Positions 6,995-15,230 of a stretch of 40,423 nt of DNA are shown here, in pieces (position 1 is the stretch's first letter; every line of letters starts with the position of its first letter). The position numbers and the translations under genes were made by a program. The notes beneath the pieces were generated by a model. That model saw only the letters and a list, made by a program, of their open reading frames with translations, had not been told where the DNA came from and searched no databases. This stretch comes from Actinomadura hibisca NBRC 15177 (GTDB lineage Bacteria; Actinomycetota; Actinomycetes; Streptosporangiales; Streptosporangiaceae): assembly GCF_001552635.1 (NCBI RefSeq), contig NZ_BCRO01000023.1, positions 1 to 40,423 on the forward strand. The letters run 5' to 3'.

Positions 6995-8403
6995 ACGGCG
7001 GGGCGGCGCACCCGCTGGACCAGCAGGAACACCACGCCGAGCACCAGCCACACCAGCCCGACGACCTTGGCCAGCGGACTCGCCAGCACGATGATCCAGA
7101 TCGCCACGGCCGCGCCCAGCACCGGCACGGCCAGGTGCCGCGACCACGCCCGGCTGCCCTTGCGCCGCACGAAGTAGCCGACCACCGAGGCGTGCAGCAT
7201 GGTGAAGGCCGCCAGCGCGCCGATGTCCACGATCGACACCAGCACGTCCAGGCCGTCGTCGCGGCGCGCCGCCCACACCGACACCACCAGGGTGAGCGCG
7301 GCGGTGGTGAGCAGCGCGGTGCGCGGCACGCGCGAGCGTTCGTCCACCTTCGACAACGCGCCGGGCAGGCCCCGGTCGCGCGCCATGCCGTACAGCAGGC
7401 GGGAGGCGGCGGCCACGGCCGTCATCGCCGAGAACGCCGGGCCGATCCCCTTGACGACCGCGAACGCCTTGGAGAGCCACGGCCCGATCGCCGCGTCCGT
7501 CATCGTGTAGAACGCGGTGCCCTGGTTGGCGGGCCGGGCGGCCAGCTCCTGCGGCGTCATCGGCATGAGCAGCCCGGCCAGGTAGGTCTGCACCACGAAC
7601 AGCAGGCCCGCCAGCACCAGGCAGAACAGGATCGCGCGCCCGACCTGCCGGGAGTCGCCCGCGTTCTCCTCGGCGAACGAGGCGATCGCGTCGAAGCCCA
7701 GGTAGGACAGCACCGCCACCGACACCGCGCCCATCACCAGCGTGAGCGAGGAGCCGCCCGTGCCGAGGAACGGCGCGTCCCACGGCCGCGCCGGGCCCTC
7801 CACCGCCAGCGCGACGAGCGAGGCGACCACGAACACCACCAGCAGCACGACCTCCACCACGATCACCACGAAGCCGACGCGCGCGGCGATCCGCACCCCG
7901 GCCAGGTTGACCGCCGTGGTGATCGCGAACGCGACCACGGTGAACACCCACGCCGGGACCGACGGCACCACCGAGTGCAGCGCGATCCCGCAGAACAGGT
8001 AGGCCACCGACGGGATCAGCAGGTAGTCCAGCATCGCCAGCCAGCCCGCCAGGAACCCGGCGGGACGGCCGAGCCCGGCGCTGGCGTAGGCGAACACCGA
8101 CCCGGCGTGCGGGATCTCCCGCGACATCGCGGCGTAGGAGTAGGCGGTGAAGCCCATCGCGATGGTGGCAATGACGTAGACGGCCGCGACCGCGCCGACG
8201 CTCTTGGCGTCCAGCACGCCGTACACGCCGACCGGGGCCAGCGGCCCGATGAACAACAACCCGTAGACGATGAGGTCGCGCAGCGAGAGGCTGCGGCTCA
8301 ACTCCCCGGTGCGTCCGTCGCCCCCGGACGGCCCGGCACCCGGCCGCCCGCCGCCCCCGGACGGCCCGCCGTCCGCTCCTCGCCCGGTGTTCCCGCTCCG
8401 CAT
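6991..8403 (-). CDS. APC-family amino acid permease
   Basis: A 470-aa transporter with about 12 hydrophobic segments. The N-terminus is a Gly/Pro-rich cytoplasmic stretch, then SLSLRDLIVYGLLFIGPLAP opens the first APC helix. FASAGLGR-like FAYASAGLGRPAGFLAGW is the conserved APC region, and LGFDAIASFAEE marks the TM6 area. The ATG at 8403 is preferred because GGGGGA lies just upstream; a TTG four codons earlier has poorer spacing. The family imports amino acids or polyamines with protons. The substrate is not deducible. It is convergent with the TetR gene, sharing a CTAG stop, and its upstream region (8404-8685) faces the menB promoter. Confidence 0.88.
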   Translation of the reverse strand: MRSGNTGRGADGGPSGGGGRPGAGPSGGDGRTGELSRSLSLRDLIVYGLLFIGPLAPVGVYGVLDAKSVGAVAAVYVIATIAMGFTAYSYAAMSREIPHAGSVFAYASAGLGRPAGFLAGWLAMLDYLLIPSVAYLFCGIALHSVVPSVPAWVFTVVAFAITTAVNLAGVRIAARVGFVVIVVEVVLLVVFVVASLVALAVEGPARPWDAPFLGTGGSSLTLVMGAVSVAVLSYLGFDAIASFAEENAGDSRQVGRAILFCLVLAGLLFVVQTYLAGLLMPMTPQELAARPANQGTAFYTMTDAAIGPWLSKAFAVVKGIGPAFSAMTAVAAASRLLYGMARDRGLPGALSKVDERSRVPRTALLTTAALTLVVSVWAARRDDGLDVLVSIVDIGALAAFTMLHASVVGYFVRRKGSRAWSRHLAVPVLGAAVAIWIIVLASPLAKVVGLVWLVLGVVFLLVQRVRRPAV

Positions 8404-8653
8404 GGCGTCCCCCAAGACCTGTCCGCGAGCACCTGACCCGCCCGCGGCGGAGCGGGCGGCGTCAAATAAGATCGTTACATACGGTGGCGCGACCGATACC
8501 GCACGGGTCCGATCATGGGCCGGTGAACGCCGTCCCCCGCGCGCCCGCGTTTCAGAACAGCGACGTTTGCCGTGGTAAGGACGTCATTTACCGGGAGTGG
8601 ACATGTCCATTCTCCGGACCCGCCGATTCCCGCGCCATGACGGGCGTGCGCTT

Positions 8654-8659
8654 TAATGT
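8654..8659 (+). promoter_or_regulatory. Possible -10 element of menB
   Basis: TAATGT fits the actinobacterial TANNNT -10 pattern and lies 26 bases upstream of the menB ATG. No convincing -35 is seen. The remaining part of 8404-8685 is AT-richer than its neighbours and holds no gene I can support. Confidence 0.35.
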
Positions 8660-8685
8660 CGGGGTTCCCTCACGGAAGGTTGACC

Positions 8686-9582
8686 ATGGTTTCTGAGCTG
8701 TTCGACGCGGCGGCGTGGAAGGAAGTCGAGGGCTTCGACTTCACCGACATCACCTACCACCGGGCCATCGAGCACGGCACGGTGCGCATCGCCTTCAACC
8801 GGCCCGAGGTCCGCAACGCCTTCCGCCCCCACACCGTGGACGAGCTCTACCGCGCCCTCGACCACGCCCGCCTCACCGGCGACGTCGGCTGCGTCATCCT
8901 CACCGGCAACGGCCCCTCCCCCCGCGACGGCGGCTGGGCCTTCTGCTCCGGCGGCGACCAGCGCATCCGCGGCAAGGACGGCTACAAGTACGCCGAGGGC
9001 GAGACGGCCGAGACCATCGACCCCGCCCGCGCCGGACGCCTGCACATCCTGGAGGTGCAGCGCCTGATCCGCTTCATGGGCAAGGTCGTCATCTGCGTGG
9101 TGCCCGGCTGGGCCGCCGGTGGCGGGCACAGCCTGCACGTGGTCGCCGACCTCACGCTCGCCAGCCGCGAGCACGCCCGCTTCAAGCAGACCGACGCCGA
9201 CGTGGCCAGCTTCGACGGCGGTTTCGGCTCGGCGTACCTGGCCCGCCAGGTGGGCCAGAAGTTCGCCCGCGAGATCTTCTTCCTCGGCGACACCTACAGC
9301 GCCGACGACGCCCACCGCATGGGCATGGTCAACGCCGTCGTCCCGCACGCCGAGCTGGAGGCCACCGCACTGGAGTGGGCCCGCAAGATCAACGGCAAGA
9401 GCCCCACCGCCCAGCGCATGCTCAAGTTCGCCTTCAACATGATCGACGACGGGCTGGTCGGCCAGCAGGTGTTCGCCGGGGAGACCACCCGCCTGGCCTA
9501 CGGCACCGACGAGGCCGCCGAAGGGCGCGACTCCTTCCTGGAGAAGCGCGACCCGGACTGGTCGCCCTACCCCTGGTACTAG
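8686..9582 (+). CDS. menB: 1,4-dihydroxy-2-naphthoyl-CoA synthase (MenB)
   Basis: A 298-aa crotonase-fold enzyme of menaquinone synthesis that cyclises o-succinylbenzoyl-CoA to 1,4-dihydroxy-2-naphthoyl-CoA. The MenB signature FCSGGDQRIRGKDGY (86-100), the oxyanion region PGWAAGGGHSL (140-150), TDADVASFDGGFGS with the family's catalytic Asp at 177, and the C-terminal FLEKRDPDWSPYPWY are all present. Length matches actinobacterial MenB. The ATG at 8686 follows GGAAGG; the open frame begins ten codons earlier without support. No other men gene lies in the window, so it is a lone menaquinone gene here. Confidence 0.95.
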   Translation: MVSELFDAAAWKEVEGFDFTDITYHRAIEHGTVRIAFNRPEVRNAFRPHTVDELYRALDHARLTGDVGCVILTGNGPSPRDGGWAFCSGGDQRIRGKDGYKYAEGETAETIDPARAGRLHILEVQRLIRFMGKVVICVVPGWAAGGGHSLHVVADLTLASREHARFKQTDADVASFDGGFGSAYLARQVGQKFAREIFFLGDTYSADDAHRMGMVNAVVPHAELEATALEWARKINGKSPTAQRMLKFAFNMIDDGLVGQQVFAGETTRLAYGTDEAAEGRDSFLEKRDPDWSPYPWY

Positions 9583-9607
9583 CGGTAAGGGAAAAGGGCG
9601 AAGGAAT

Positions 9608-9636
9608 GGAAACGGCCGAACTCTCCGGCCATTTCC
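9608..9636. promoter_or_regulatory. Dyad upstream of the XRE regulator
   Basis: GGAAACGGCCG (9608-9618) and CGGCCATTTCC (9626-9636) are 11-bp arms with one mismatch and a 7-bp spacer. The right arm ends two bases before TAAGCT (9639-9644), so the dyad covers the -35 zone of the XRE gene. Autoregulation by the XRE protein is a fair inference. It could instead act as the menB terminator, as it begins 26 bases after the menB stop. Confidence 0.45.
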
Positions 9637-9638
9637 CC

Positions 9639-9644
9639 TAAGCT
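9639..9644 (+). promoter_or_regulatory. Leaderless-type -10 element for the XRE gene
   Basis: TAAGCT fits TANNNT and ends eight bases before the ATG at 9653. No Shine-Dalgarno sequence precedes that ATG, so transcription probably starts at or next to the start codon. Confidence 0.5.
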
Positions 9645-9652
9645 TTCCGGCC

Positions 9653-10426
9653 ATGGCCGCTCTGCCCGTTCCGTCGTTCGGTGACTACCTCCGGCATCTG
9701 CGCGCGCACTCCCCCGCGAGTGAGGCGAAAGGCGGCCGCCTCAGCCGTACCGAGGTGGCCGCGGGCGCGTTTCTGAGCGTCGGTTATGTCATCAAGCTCG
9801 AACAGGGCACGGCGGAGAATCCGTCGCCGGAGGCGGTGGAGCGGCTCGCCGAGACGCTGGGCGTCAGCGCGGTGCAGCGCCGGCACCTGCACGACCTGGC
9901 GCTCTACCGGCCGTCGCAGCAGGCCGCCGCCGACCGCGCGGCGGGCACGCCCATCACGCCGGTGATGGAGGAGGCCGCCGACAACCTCCTGCCGCAGTTG
10001 TGCGGGTACATCGACGACCTGTGGAACGTCCTGTACTGCAACGACGAGTACGCCCGGATGTTCCGGCACATCACCAAGGCGGGCAACGTCCTGCGCTGGT
10101 TCTTCGAGGTCCCGGAGTCCCGCTCGATCATGGTCGAGTGGGACTCCGAGGCCCGGCTGACCGTCGCCTGGTTCCGGGCCCTGATGGTCCGCCGGGCCGG
10201 TGACGCGCGGTTCGGCGAGCTGCTGGAGGAGCTGTCGCGCAATCCCGAGTTCACCCGGATGTGGCTGGACCGCGACATCTTCATGGGGCGGCACTCGCCC
10301 TACATGTTGCTGCGCGACCTGGACCAGGGCCGGGACGTGCGGCTGCTCGCCCAGGTCTACGCGTGGCCGGACCCGACGCAGGCCGTCCAGATGTTCCTCG
10401 GCATCAGGACCGAGAGGCGGCCCTGA
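9653..10426 (+). CDS. XRE-family regulator with MmyB-type ligand domain
   Basis: A 257-aa regulator. The helix-turn-helix (about 8-70) includes LSRTEVAAGAFLSVGYVIKL and the GTAENPSPEAVERLAETL region typical of this group. Residues about 100-250 form the MmyB-like PAS-type ligand-binding domain (WNVLYCNDEYARMF, NVLRWFFEVPESR, WDSEARLTVAWFRALM, NPEFTRMWLDRDI). MmyB-type domains are reported to bind fatty-acid-like ligands. The gene looks leaderless and has its own dyad (9608-9636). It converges on an alpha/beta hydrolase gene with only 15 bases between the stops; such regulators often sit next to oxidoreductase or hydrolase genes they control. Confidence 0.9.
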   Translation: MAALPVPSFGDYLRHLRAHSPASEAKGGRLSRTEVAAGAFLSVGYVIKLEQGTAENPSPEAVERLAETLGVSAVQRRHLHDLALYRPSQQAAADRAAGTPITPVMEEAADNLLPQLCGYIDDLWNVLYCNDEYARMFRHITKAGNVLRWFFEVPESRSIMVEWDSEARLTVAWFRALMVRRAGDARFGELLEELSRNPEFTRMWLDRDIFMGRHSPYMLLRDLDQGRDVRLLAQVYAWPDPTQAVQMFLGIRTERRP

Positions 10427-10446
10427 GCCCAGGCGGCGGCCTCAGG
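10422..10446. terminator. Possible bidirectional terminator between convergent genes
   Basis: CCTGAG (10422-10427) pairs with CTCAGG (10441-10446) across a 13-base loop. Both convergent stop codons (10424-10426 on plus and 10442-10444 on minus) lie inside the arms. The stem is short, so terminator function is only likely by position. Confidence 0.35.
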
Positions 10447-11230
10447 TCAGCTCGCCCGCCAGGAAGCGCGCCAGCAGGTCGTTGACCTCCTTGGGGTGGG
10501 TGATCGGCGGCGAGTGCGCGGCCCCCTCCACGATCTGGACGTCGGTGGCTCCGGGCAGTCCCTCGCGCAGCGCCCGCATGCGCTCCGCCGGGATCGACCG
10601 GTCCTCCGAGCCCCGCACCAGGAGCGCGGGGCAGGTGATCTCCGCCAACTGGCCGGTGACGTCGTCCCGCTCCAGCAGGCAGGCCACCGGCGTGCCGAGG
10701 GGCAGGTGCGGGGCCGCCTGCCACTTACGCACCCAGTCCGCGGCGGCCGGGTGGTCGCCGATGAGCTGCGCGGCCAGGCCGGTGACGAGCTCCTCGACCG
10801 GGCCGTTGGCGGCGAGCGCGTCGAACAGCCCCTGGTAGGCGACCTTGTCGCCGGGGTCGCAGGGGTGCGACTCGGTGTCGAACAGGACCAGCCGGTCGAT
10901 GCGCTCGGGGGCCAGGAGCGCCGCCCGCAACGAGATGAAGCCGCCCTGCGAGACGCCGCCGACGGTCGCGGTCGCGATGTCCAGCGCGTCCATCAGCCCC
11001 AGCAGGTCCCGGGCGGAGTCCCAGTAGGTGAACGGGACGCCGTCGTCGGGGGTGCCGCCGTGCCCGCGGGCGTCCCAGGTGACCACCCGGTGGCCGGGGG
11101 CGAGGCCGTCCGCCTGGCCCTGGAACATGGTGCCGTCCAGGAAGTAACCGTGGGCGAGGACAATTGCGGGACCGTCGCCGCCGCTGTCCGAATAGGACAG
11201 GTCGCGGCCGTTGGCGCGAAGGATGGCCAA
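10442..11230 (-). CDS. Alpha/beta-fold hydrolase
   Basis: A 262-aa alpha/beta hydrolase. LAHGYFLDGTMF carries the HG oxyanion region, WDARGHGGTPDDG is the second conserved turn, GGVSQGGFISL holds the nucleophile Ser in G-x-S-x-G, GSEDRSIP holds the acid Asp and GAAHSPPITHP the catalytic His. I start it at the TTG at 11230 because GGAGG lies five bases upstream; a TTG at 11287 would give 19 more residues but has no ribosome site. The family includes esterases, haloperoxidase-like and ester-bond enzymes in the cytosol. Neighbour to the MmyB-type XRE gene. Substrate unknown. Confidence 0.88.
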   Translation of the reverse strand: MAILRANGRDLSYSDSGGDGPAIVLAHGYFLDGTMFQGQADGLAPGHRVVTWDARGHGGTPDDGVPFTYWDSARDLLGLMDALDIATATVGGVSQGGFISLRAALLAPERIDRLVLFDTESHPCDPGDKVAYQGLFDALAANGPVEELVTGLAAQLIGDHPAAADWVRKWQAAPHLPLGTPVACLLERDDVTGQLAEITCPALLVRGSEDRSIPAERMRALREGLPGATDVQIVEGAAHSPPITHPKEVNDLLARFLAGELT

Positions 11231-11569
11231 AATTTCCTCCAGGTCGTGGTGGCCCTCAGTATGGTGTACCTTTTCGGCCCGATTCAAGCGCGGGGTGAGA
11301 TTCTCAGACCAATTCCGTCAGGTCGCCGAAGCCGCCGCCGGGGCCTCCGGCGGAGCCATGCTGAACTCAGCGATCGGCCGCTTTGCCTTCGACCCCGCTG
11401 ACCTGGAACGCCTTGCCCGTAGGGCTTACCGGCGGGTGCTACTGCTGGGGGTACCCCTGCCAGTAGCACTTGTCGCCCCATTCGGGCGAGTGCAGAATGG
11501 GCCTTCCGTTTGCGGGGACGGCTGACACGCCGAGTCTTCCCAGTCAAGCCGTCCGGTAGGGGTGAGCCG
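11231..11569. other. Intergenic region between hydrolase and methyltransferase genes
   Basis: This 339-base stretch is AT-richer than its surroundings. It holds the cruciform at 11436-11469 and an open frame (plus, ATG at 11358, 55 codons) whose third positions are only about two-thirds G or C against nearly all in real neighbours, with GGAG only two bases before the ATG. I read it as regulatory or decayed sequence and not as a gene. Promoters for both divergent genes should lie here. Confidence 0.5.
11436..11469. repeat. Nested inverted repeat upstream of the methyltransferase
   Basis: GTGCTACTG (11436-11444) pairs perfectly with CAGTAGCAC (11461-11469), and the 16 bases between contain the perfect palindrome GGGGTACCCC. 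It lies about 100 bases upstream of the methyltransferase ATG. It may be an operator, a leader hairpin or a remnant of a small repeat. Confidence 0.7.
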
Positions 11570-12373
11570 ATGGCCGAAGGTCGAGTCCGGTCCGGAATTG
11601 ACACGTTGAAAGCCAGTCCGGCCCGGGTCTATGACTATCTCCTCGGCGGCAAGGACAATTTCGAGGCGGACCGCGCGCTGGTCGACAGGCTCGCCGCCGT
11701 CCTCCCCGACGTCCGGCGGGCGGCCCGCGCCAACCGCGCCTTCGTGGGCCGCGCCGTCGCGGAGGCGGCTGCTGCCGGCGTCACCCAGTTCCTCGATCTC
11801 GGGGCCGGCCTGCCCGTCAAGGAGAACGTGCACGAGATCGCGCGGCGGCGGCGTCCGGCGGCCTCGGTGGTCTACGTCGACCACGACCCCATGGTGGTCA
11901 GCCACGCCCGCGCCCTGTTACAGGCCGACGAGGGCGTCACCGTGATCGAGGCGGATCTGCGGCGGCCCGGCGCGCTCCTGTCCGACACCGAACTGGCGCG
12001 GCGCATCGACTTCGACCGCCCGGTCGCCGTCCTGCTGGCGGCCTGCCTGCACTTCGTGCCCGACGAGGACGACCCCGCCGGGATCGTCGCCGCCTTCACC
12101 CGGGATCTGGCCCCCGGCAGCCGCCTGGTGATCTCGCACTGGAGCGGCGGGCCCGACCCCGTCGCCGACGCGGCGGCCCGCAACGCCTACCGGCGCGCGG
12201 CGACGGCGCCGCTCGTCGATCGCGACCCGGCGTGGATCCGGGCCCTGTTCGCCGGGTTCGACCTGCTCGGTCCCGGGCTGGCGGACGTGCTGGACTGGCG
12301 GGCCGTGCCGTCCGGCGGCGGTGCGGGGTCGTCGTTCCGGCTGCTCGCGGGTGTCGGCCGCCGTCCGGGCTAG
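11570..12373 (+). CDS. SAM-dependent methyltransferase, S-adenosyl methyltransferase family (DUF574-like)
   Basis: A 267-aa protein of the actinobacterial methyltransferase family formerly called DUF574. The N-terminal ARVYDYLLGGKDNFEADR (about 18-36) is the family hallmark. FLDLGAGLPVKENVHEIA is the SAM-binding motif I, VVYVDHDPMVV motif II with the ribose-binding Asp, and VIEADLRRP the next contact. RPVAVLLAACLHFVPDE is the post-motif. The ATG at 11570 follows AGGGGTGAG. The open frame extends 20 codons upstream without support. Streptomycetes carry many paralogues with no assigned substrate, so the function is unknown beyond probable methylation. Confidence 0.9.
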   Translation: MAEGRVRSGIDTLKASPARVYDYLLGGKDNFEADRALVDRLAAVLPDVRRAARANRAFVGRAVAEAAAAGVTQFLDLGAGLPVKENVHEIARRRRPAASVVYVDHDPMVVSHARALLQADEGVTVIEADLRRPGALLSDTELARRIDFDRPVAVLLAACLHFVPDEDDPAGIVAAFTRDLAPGSRLVISHWSGGPDPVADAAARNAYRRAATAPLVDRDPAWIRALFAGFDLLGPGLADVLDWRAVPSGGGAGSSFRLLAGVGRRPG

Positions 12374-12388
12374 ACGGCCAGCCGAAAA

Positions 12389-13675
12389 CTAGGCGCGGTC
12401 GCGTTCCCGTACGAAGTCGATGTCCTCCGGAGCGCGGCCGGGCCACGACAGCCGGGTCGGCGCGGGCGGCGTCTCGGCGATCAGGCGGCCGTGCGCGACG
12501 ACATGGCTGGGCCGGGTCTGGCGGCGGACGGCGTCGAACGGCGACGACGCGGGCAGCACCACGAACGACGCGGGCCGCCCCGGCTCGATCCCGTACCGGT
12601 CGCCCAGCGACAACACGCGGGCGGCGCGCTCGGTCACCATCGCGTACGCCTCGGCGATCTCGGCGGCCCCGGTGAGCTGCGCGGCGGCGATCCCGGTCAG
12701 CGCGACCTGGAGGGGGAAGGCGGTGCCGAGCGGGAACCAGGGGTCCATGACATCGTCGTGGCCGAACGCCACGTTGACGCCCGCGCCGAGCATCTCCTTG
12801 ACCTGGGTGAGGCCGCGCCGCTTGGGGTAGTCGTCGAAGCGGCCCTGGAGGCACAGGTTGGCGAGGGGGTTGCACACCAGGTTGATGCCGGAGCGGGCCA
12901 GGACGCGCTGGAGCTTGTAGGAGTAGGCGCCGTTGTAGGAGCCCATCGCGGTGGTGTGGGAGGCGGTGGCGCGGGAGCCGAGGCCGCCGCGCCGGGCGAG
13001 GGTCGCCAGGACCTCCACGAAGCGGGACTGCTCGTCGTCGATCTCGTCGCAGTGCGTGTCCAGCAGCAGGCCGTGCCGCTGGGCGACGTCGAAGGCGATC
13101 TCCAGCGAGCGCACGCCGTCCTCACGGGTGTCCTCGAAGTGCGGGATCGCGCCGATGACGTCCACACCGCGCCGGGCGGCCTCCTCCAGCAGCTCCGGGC
13201 CGTTCTCGAAGGAGACGATCCCTTCCTGCGGGAAGGCGACGAGCTGGAGGTCGATGACGTCGCGGACCTGCTCGCGGACCTCGATCATCGCGTCCAGCGC
13301 GACCAGCCCGGGGTCGGTGACGTCCACGTGGCTGCGCACGTGCAGCACGCCGTTGGCGGCGTACCAGCGCAGCACCTCCGACGCGCGGGAGACCACGTCG
13401 TCGCGGGTCAGGGTCGCCTTGCGCTCGCTCCAGACCGCGATGCCCTCCCACAACGAGCCGGAGGCGTTCCAGCGCGGCTCCCCGGCGGTGAGGGTGGTGT
13501 CCAGGTGGACGTGCGGCTCCACGAACGGCGGGCTGACCAGCGCGTCCGCGGCGTCGAGGAAGGTCTCCCCCTTCCCCTGCCCGGCGGGCAGCACGCGCCC
13601 GAAGCGCGCGCCGTCGATCTCGACGTCGTGGACGCCCTCGCGGCCGTACAGGCGGGCGTTACGCAGCAGCTTCAC
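12389..13675 (-). CDS. codA: Cytosine deaminase (CodA-type amidohydrolase)
   Basis: A 428-aa enzyme that follows E. coli CodA closely through its length and deaminates cytosine to uracil and ammonia in pyrimidine salvage. Metal and catalytic residues are visible as H55 and H57 (FVEPHVHLDTT), H208 (DTHCDEIDDEQSRFVE), the catalytic E211, H240 (ATASHTTAMGSYNGAY) and D307 (FGHDDVMDPW); each is offset by six from the E. coli numbering. AFPQEGI and GAIPHFEDTRE are also conserved. It starts with GTG at 13675 after AAGGGG, overlapping the permease gene by 17 bases, so the two are one transcription unit. Confidence 0.96.
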   Translation of the reverse strand: MKLLRNARLYGREGVHDVEIDGARFGRVLPAGQGKGETFLDAADALVSPPFVEPHVHLDTTLTAGEPRWNASGSLWEGIAVWSERKATLTRDDVVSRASEVLRWYAANGVLHVRSHVDVTDPGLVALDAMIEVREQVRDVIDLQLVAFPQEGIVSFENGPELLEEAARRGVDVIGAIPHFEDTREDGVRSLEIAFDVAQRHGLLLDTHCDEIDDEQSRFVEVLATLARRGGLGSRATASHTTAMGSYNGAYSYKLQRVLARSGINLVCNPLANLCLQGRFDDYPKRRGLTQVKEMLGAGVNVAFGHDDVMDPWFPLGTAFPLQVALTGIAAAQLTGAAEIAEAYAMVTERAARVLSLGDRYGIEPGRPASFVVLPASSPFDAVRRQTRPSHVVAHGRLIAETPPAPTRLSWPGRAPEDIDFVRERDRA

Positions 13676-15071
13676 GAGGGGTCCCCTTCCGGCGCGACAG
13701 CAGCAGGTACAGGCCCCCGGCGACCACCGACCCGGCCAGCCAGGACAGGTCGACGCCGCCGAGGGCGGAGGCGGCGGGGCCCTTGAGGGCGGCGGGCACG
13801 CCGTACTGGAAACACCAGGTGGCGAACGCGCCCAGCAGGAACGACACGAGCGCGTCCCAGCGGAAGTCGCCGAGCCGCGAGCGGCCGGGCGGGTCGTAGA
13901 GCGCGGCGATGTCCACGTCCTGCCGCTTGACGACGTAGAAGTGCACGGCCATCACCGCCGCCCACGGCACCACCCAGGTGACCAGGCCCGCCAGCCAGGC
14001 GTCCAGGGTGTGCGCGAAGTCCTCCTGGAAGATCAGCAGGATCGTGAACACGGTGGCGAACGCGCCGACGGCGTAGGAGACCGCGCGCCGCGACACCTTC
14101 CAGTCCAGCGTCTGGGCGCAGAGCGAGCAGGAGTAGACGTTCAGGATGTTGGTGGCGATCGGGCCGTGCACCACCAGCAGCAGCACCGGGATGGCCAGCG
14201 CGCCGAAGGAGTCCACGATGAGCTTGCCGGGGTCGGTGGTCCGGCTGACGGTGGCCAGCGACGCGCCGAGCACACCGAGCCACACCACCGGCAGGAACTG
14301 GCCGAGCACGCTGGCGGCGTAGAGCCGGGCGCGCGGCACCGAGCGCGGCACGAACCGCGAGTAGTCCGAGGCGTAGGCGAACCAGGTGATGCCCCAGCCG
14401 ACGCCGATCGCGGTCATGACGGTCGTCATCGCCGACAGCCGCTTCGAGCCGGTCAACCCCTCGCCCGCGAAGTCCCAGCGCACGCCGGTCTTGGTCCAGG
14501 CGACGACGGTCATGGCGGCGAGCACGACCAGCGTGATCGGAACGGTCCACTTCTCGAACGCGGCGATCGCGCCGAAGCCGGAGGCGGCGATCCACACCTG
14601 CAACCCCATGATCACCAGCACCACGACGATCTTCACGCCGGTGCCGCCGTCGACGCCGAGCTGGCCCAGCAGCGCCATCACCAGGTCCAGCACGATCCAG
14701 GTGTTCACCGCGCACCAGCCCGCCGACATGACCCCCTGGAGGGCGGCCGGGAGGTAGGCGCCGCGGCGGCCGAACGCCGAGCGGGCCAGCACCATCTGGG
14801 TGACGGCGGTGCGCTGCCCCATCAGGACGAACAGCCCGAACACCGACATGCCGATCAGGTTGCCGAGCACCAGCACCGTGATCGTGTCGGCCAGGCTCAG
14901 CCCGAGCTTGATGCCGAGCGCGCCGAGCACCCAGTTGATGGGGGCGATGTTGGCGCCCGACCAGATCCAGAACTGGCTGAGGGCGCCGGAGCGGCGGGCG
15001 CCGTCGGGCACCGGCTCCAGGGAGTGCGCGGCGTCGCCGCCGGCGGGCGCGGCCGTGGGTGAGGTTGACAT
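13659..15071 (-). CDS. codB: Cytosine/purine permease, NCS1 family (CodB-like)
   Basis: A 470-aa membrane protein with about 12 hydrophobic segments. NCS1 features include SQFWIWSGANIAPINWVLG at the first helix, ARSAFGRRGAYLPA and GWGITWFAYASDYSRF near the TM6-7 region. It is the partner importer for the adjacent deaminase, bringing cytosine in with protons or sodium; a purine or allantoin substrate is possible in this family but the codA linkage favours cytosine. No ribosome site is seen; TATCGT (15080-15085 on minus) ends eight bases before the ATG, so it is probably leaderless. The gene symbol rests on context as much as on sequence. Confidence 0.88.
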   Translation of the reverse strand: MSTSPTAAPAGGDAAHSLEPVPDGARRSGALSQFWIWSGANIAPINWVLGALGIKLGLSLADTITVLVLGNLIGMSVFGLFVLMGQRTAVTQMVLARSAFGRRGAYLPAALQGVMSAGWCAVNTWIVLDLVMALLGQLGVDGGTGVKIVVVLVIMGLQVWIAASGFGAIAAFEKWTVPITLVVLAAMTVVAWTKTGVRWDFAGEGLTGSKRLSAMTTVMTAIGVGWGITWFAYASDYSRFVPRSVPRARLYAASVLGQFLPVVWLGVLGASLATVSRTTDPGKLIVDSFGALAIPVLLLVVHGPIATNILNVYSCSLCAQTLDWKVSRRAVSYAVGAFATVFTILLIFQEDFAHTLDAWLAGLVTWVVPWAAVMAVHFYVVKRQDVDIAALYDPPGRSRLGDFRWDALVSFLLGAFATWCFQYGVPAALKGPAASALGGVDLSWLAGSVVAGGLYLLLSRRKGTPREAAA

Positions 15072-15079
15072 CGATCATC

Positions 15080-15085
15080 ACGATA
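15080..15085 (-). promoter_or_regulatory. Leaderless-type -10 element for codB
   Basis: On the minus strand this reads TATCGT, matching TANNNT, eight bases before the codB ATG, with no Shine-Dalgarno between. Confidence 0.45.
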
Positions 15086-15230
15086 GCGGCCGACGCGTCC
15101 GGCACTTCCCCCGAGGTCGGCTATTTGCGCAGGTCGGCGCGGGGCGACGCGCGAGATAGGCGAATGGGGCCACGTTCCCGAACACCCTCGGTAGCCTCGG
15201 GGGAGCAGACGGGGAAGGGGGCCGCGGGCG

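Noticed and set aside
11358..11525. Small 55-codon gene before the methyltransferase
   Set aside because: Third positions are only about two-thirds G or C, the ribosome site is too close to the ATG, and the inverted repeat 11436-11469 lies inside it. Kept only as possible decayed sequence.
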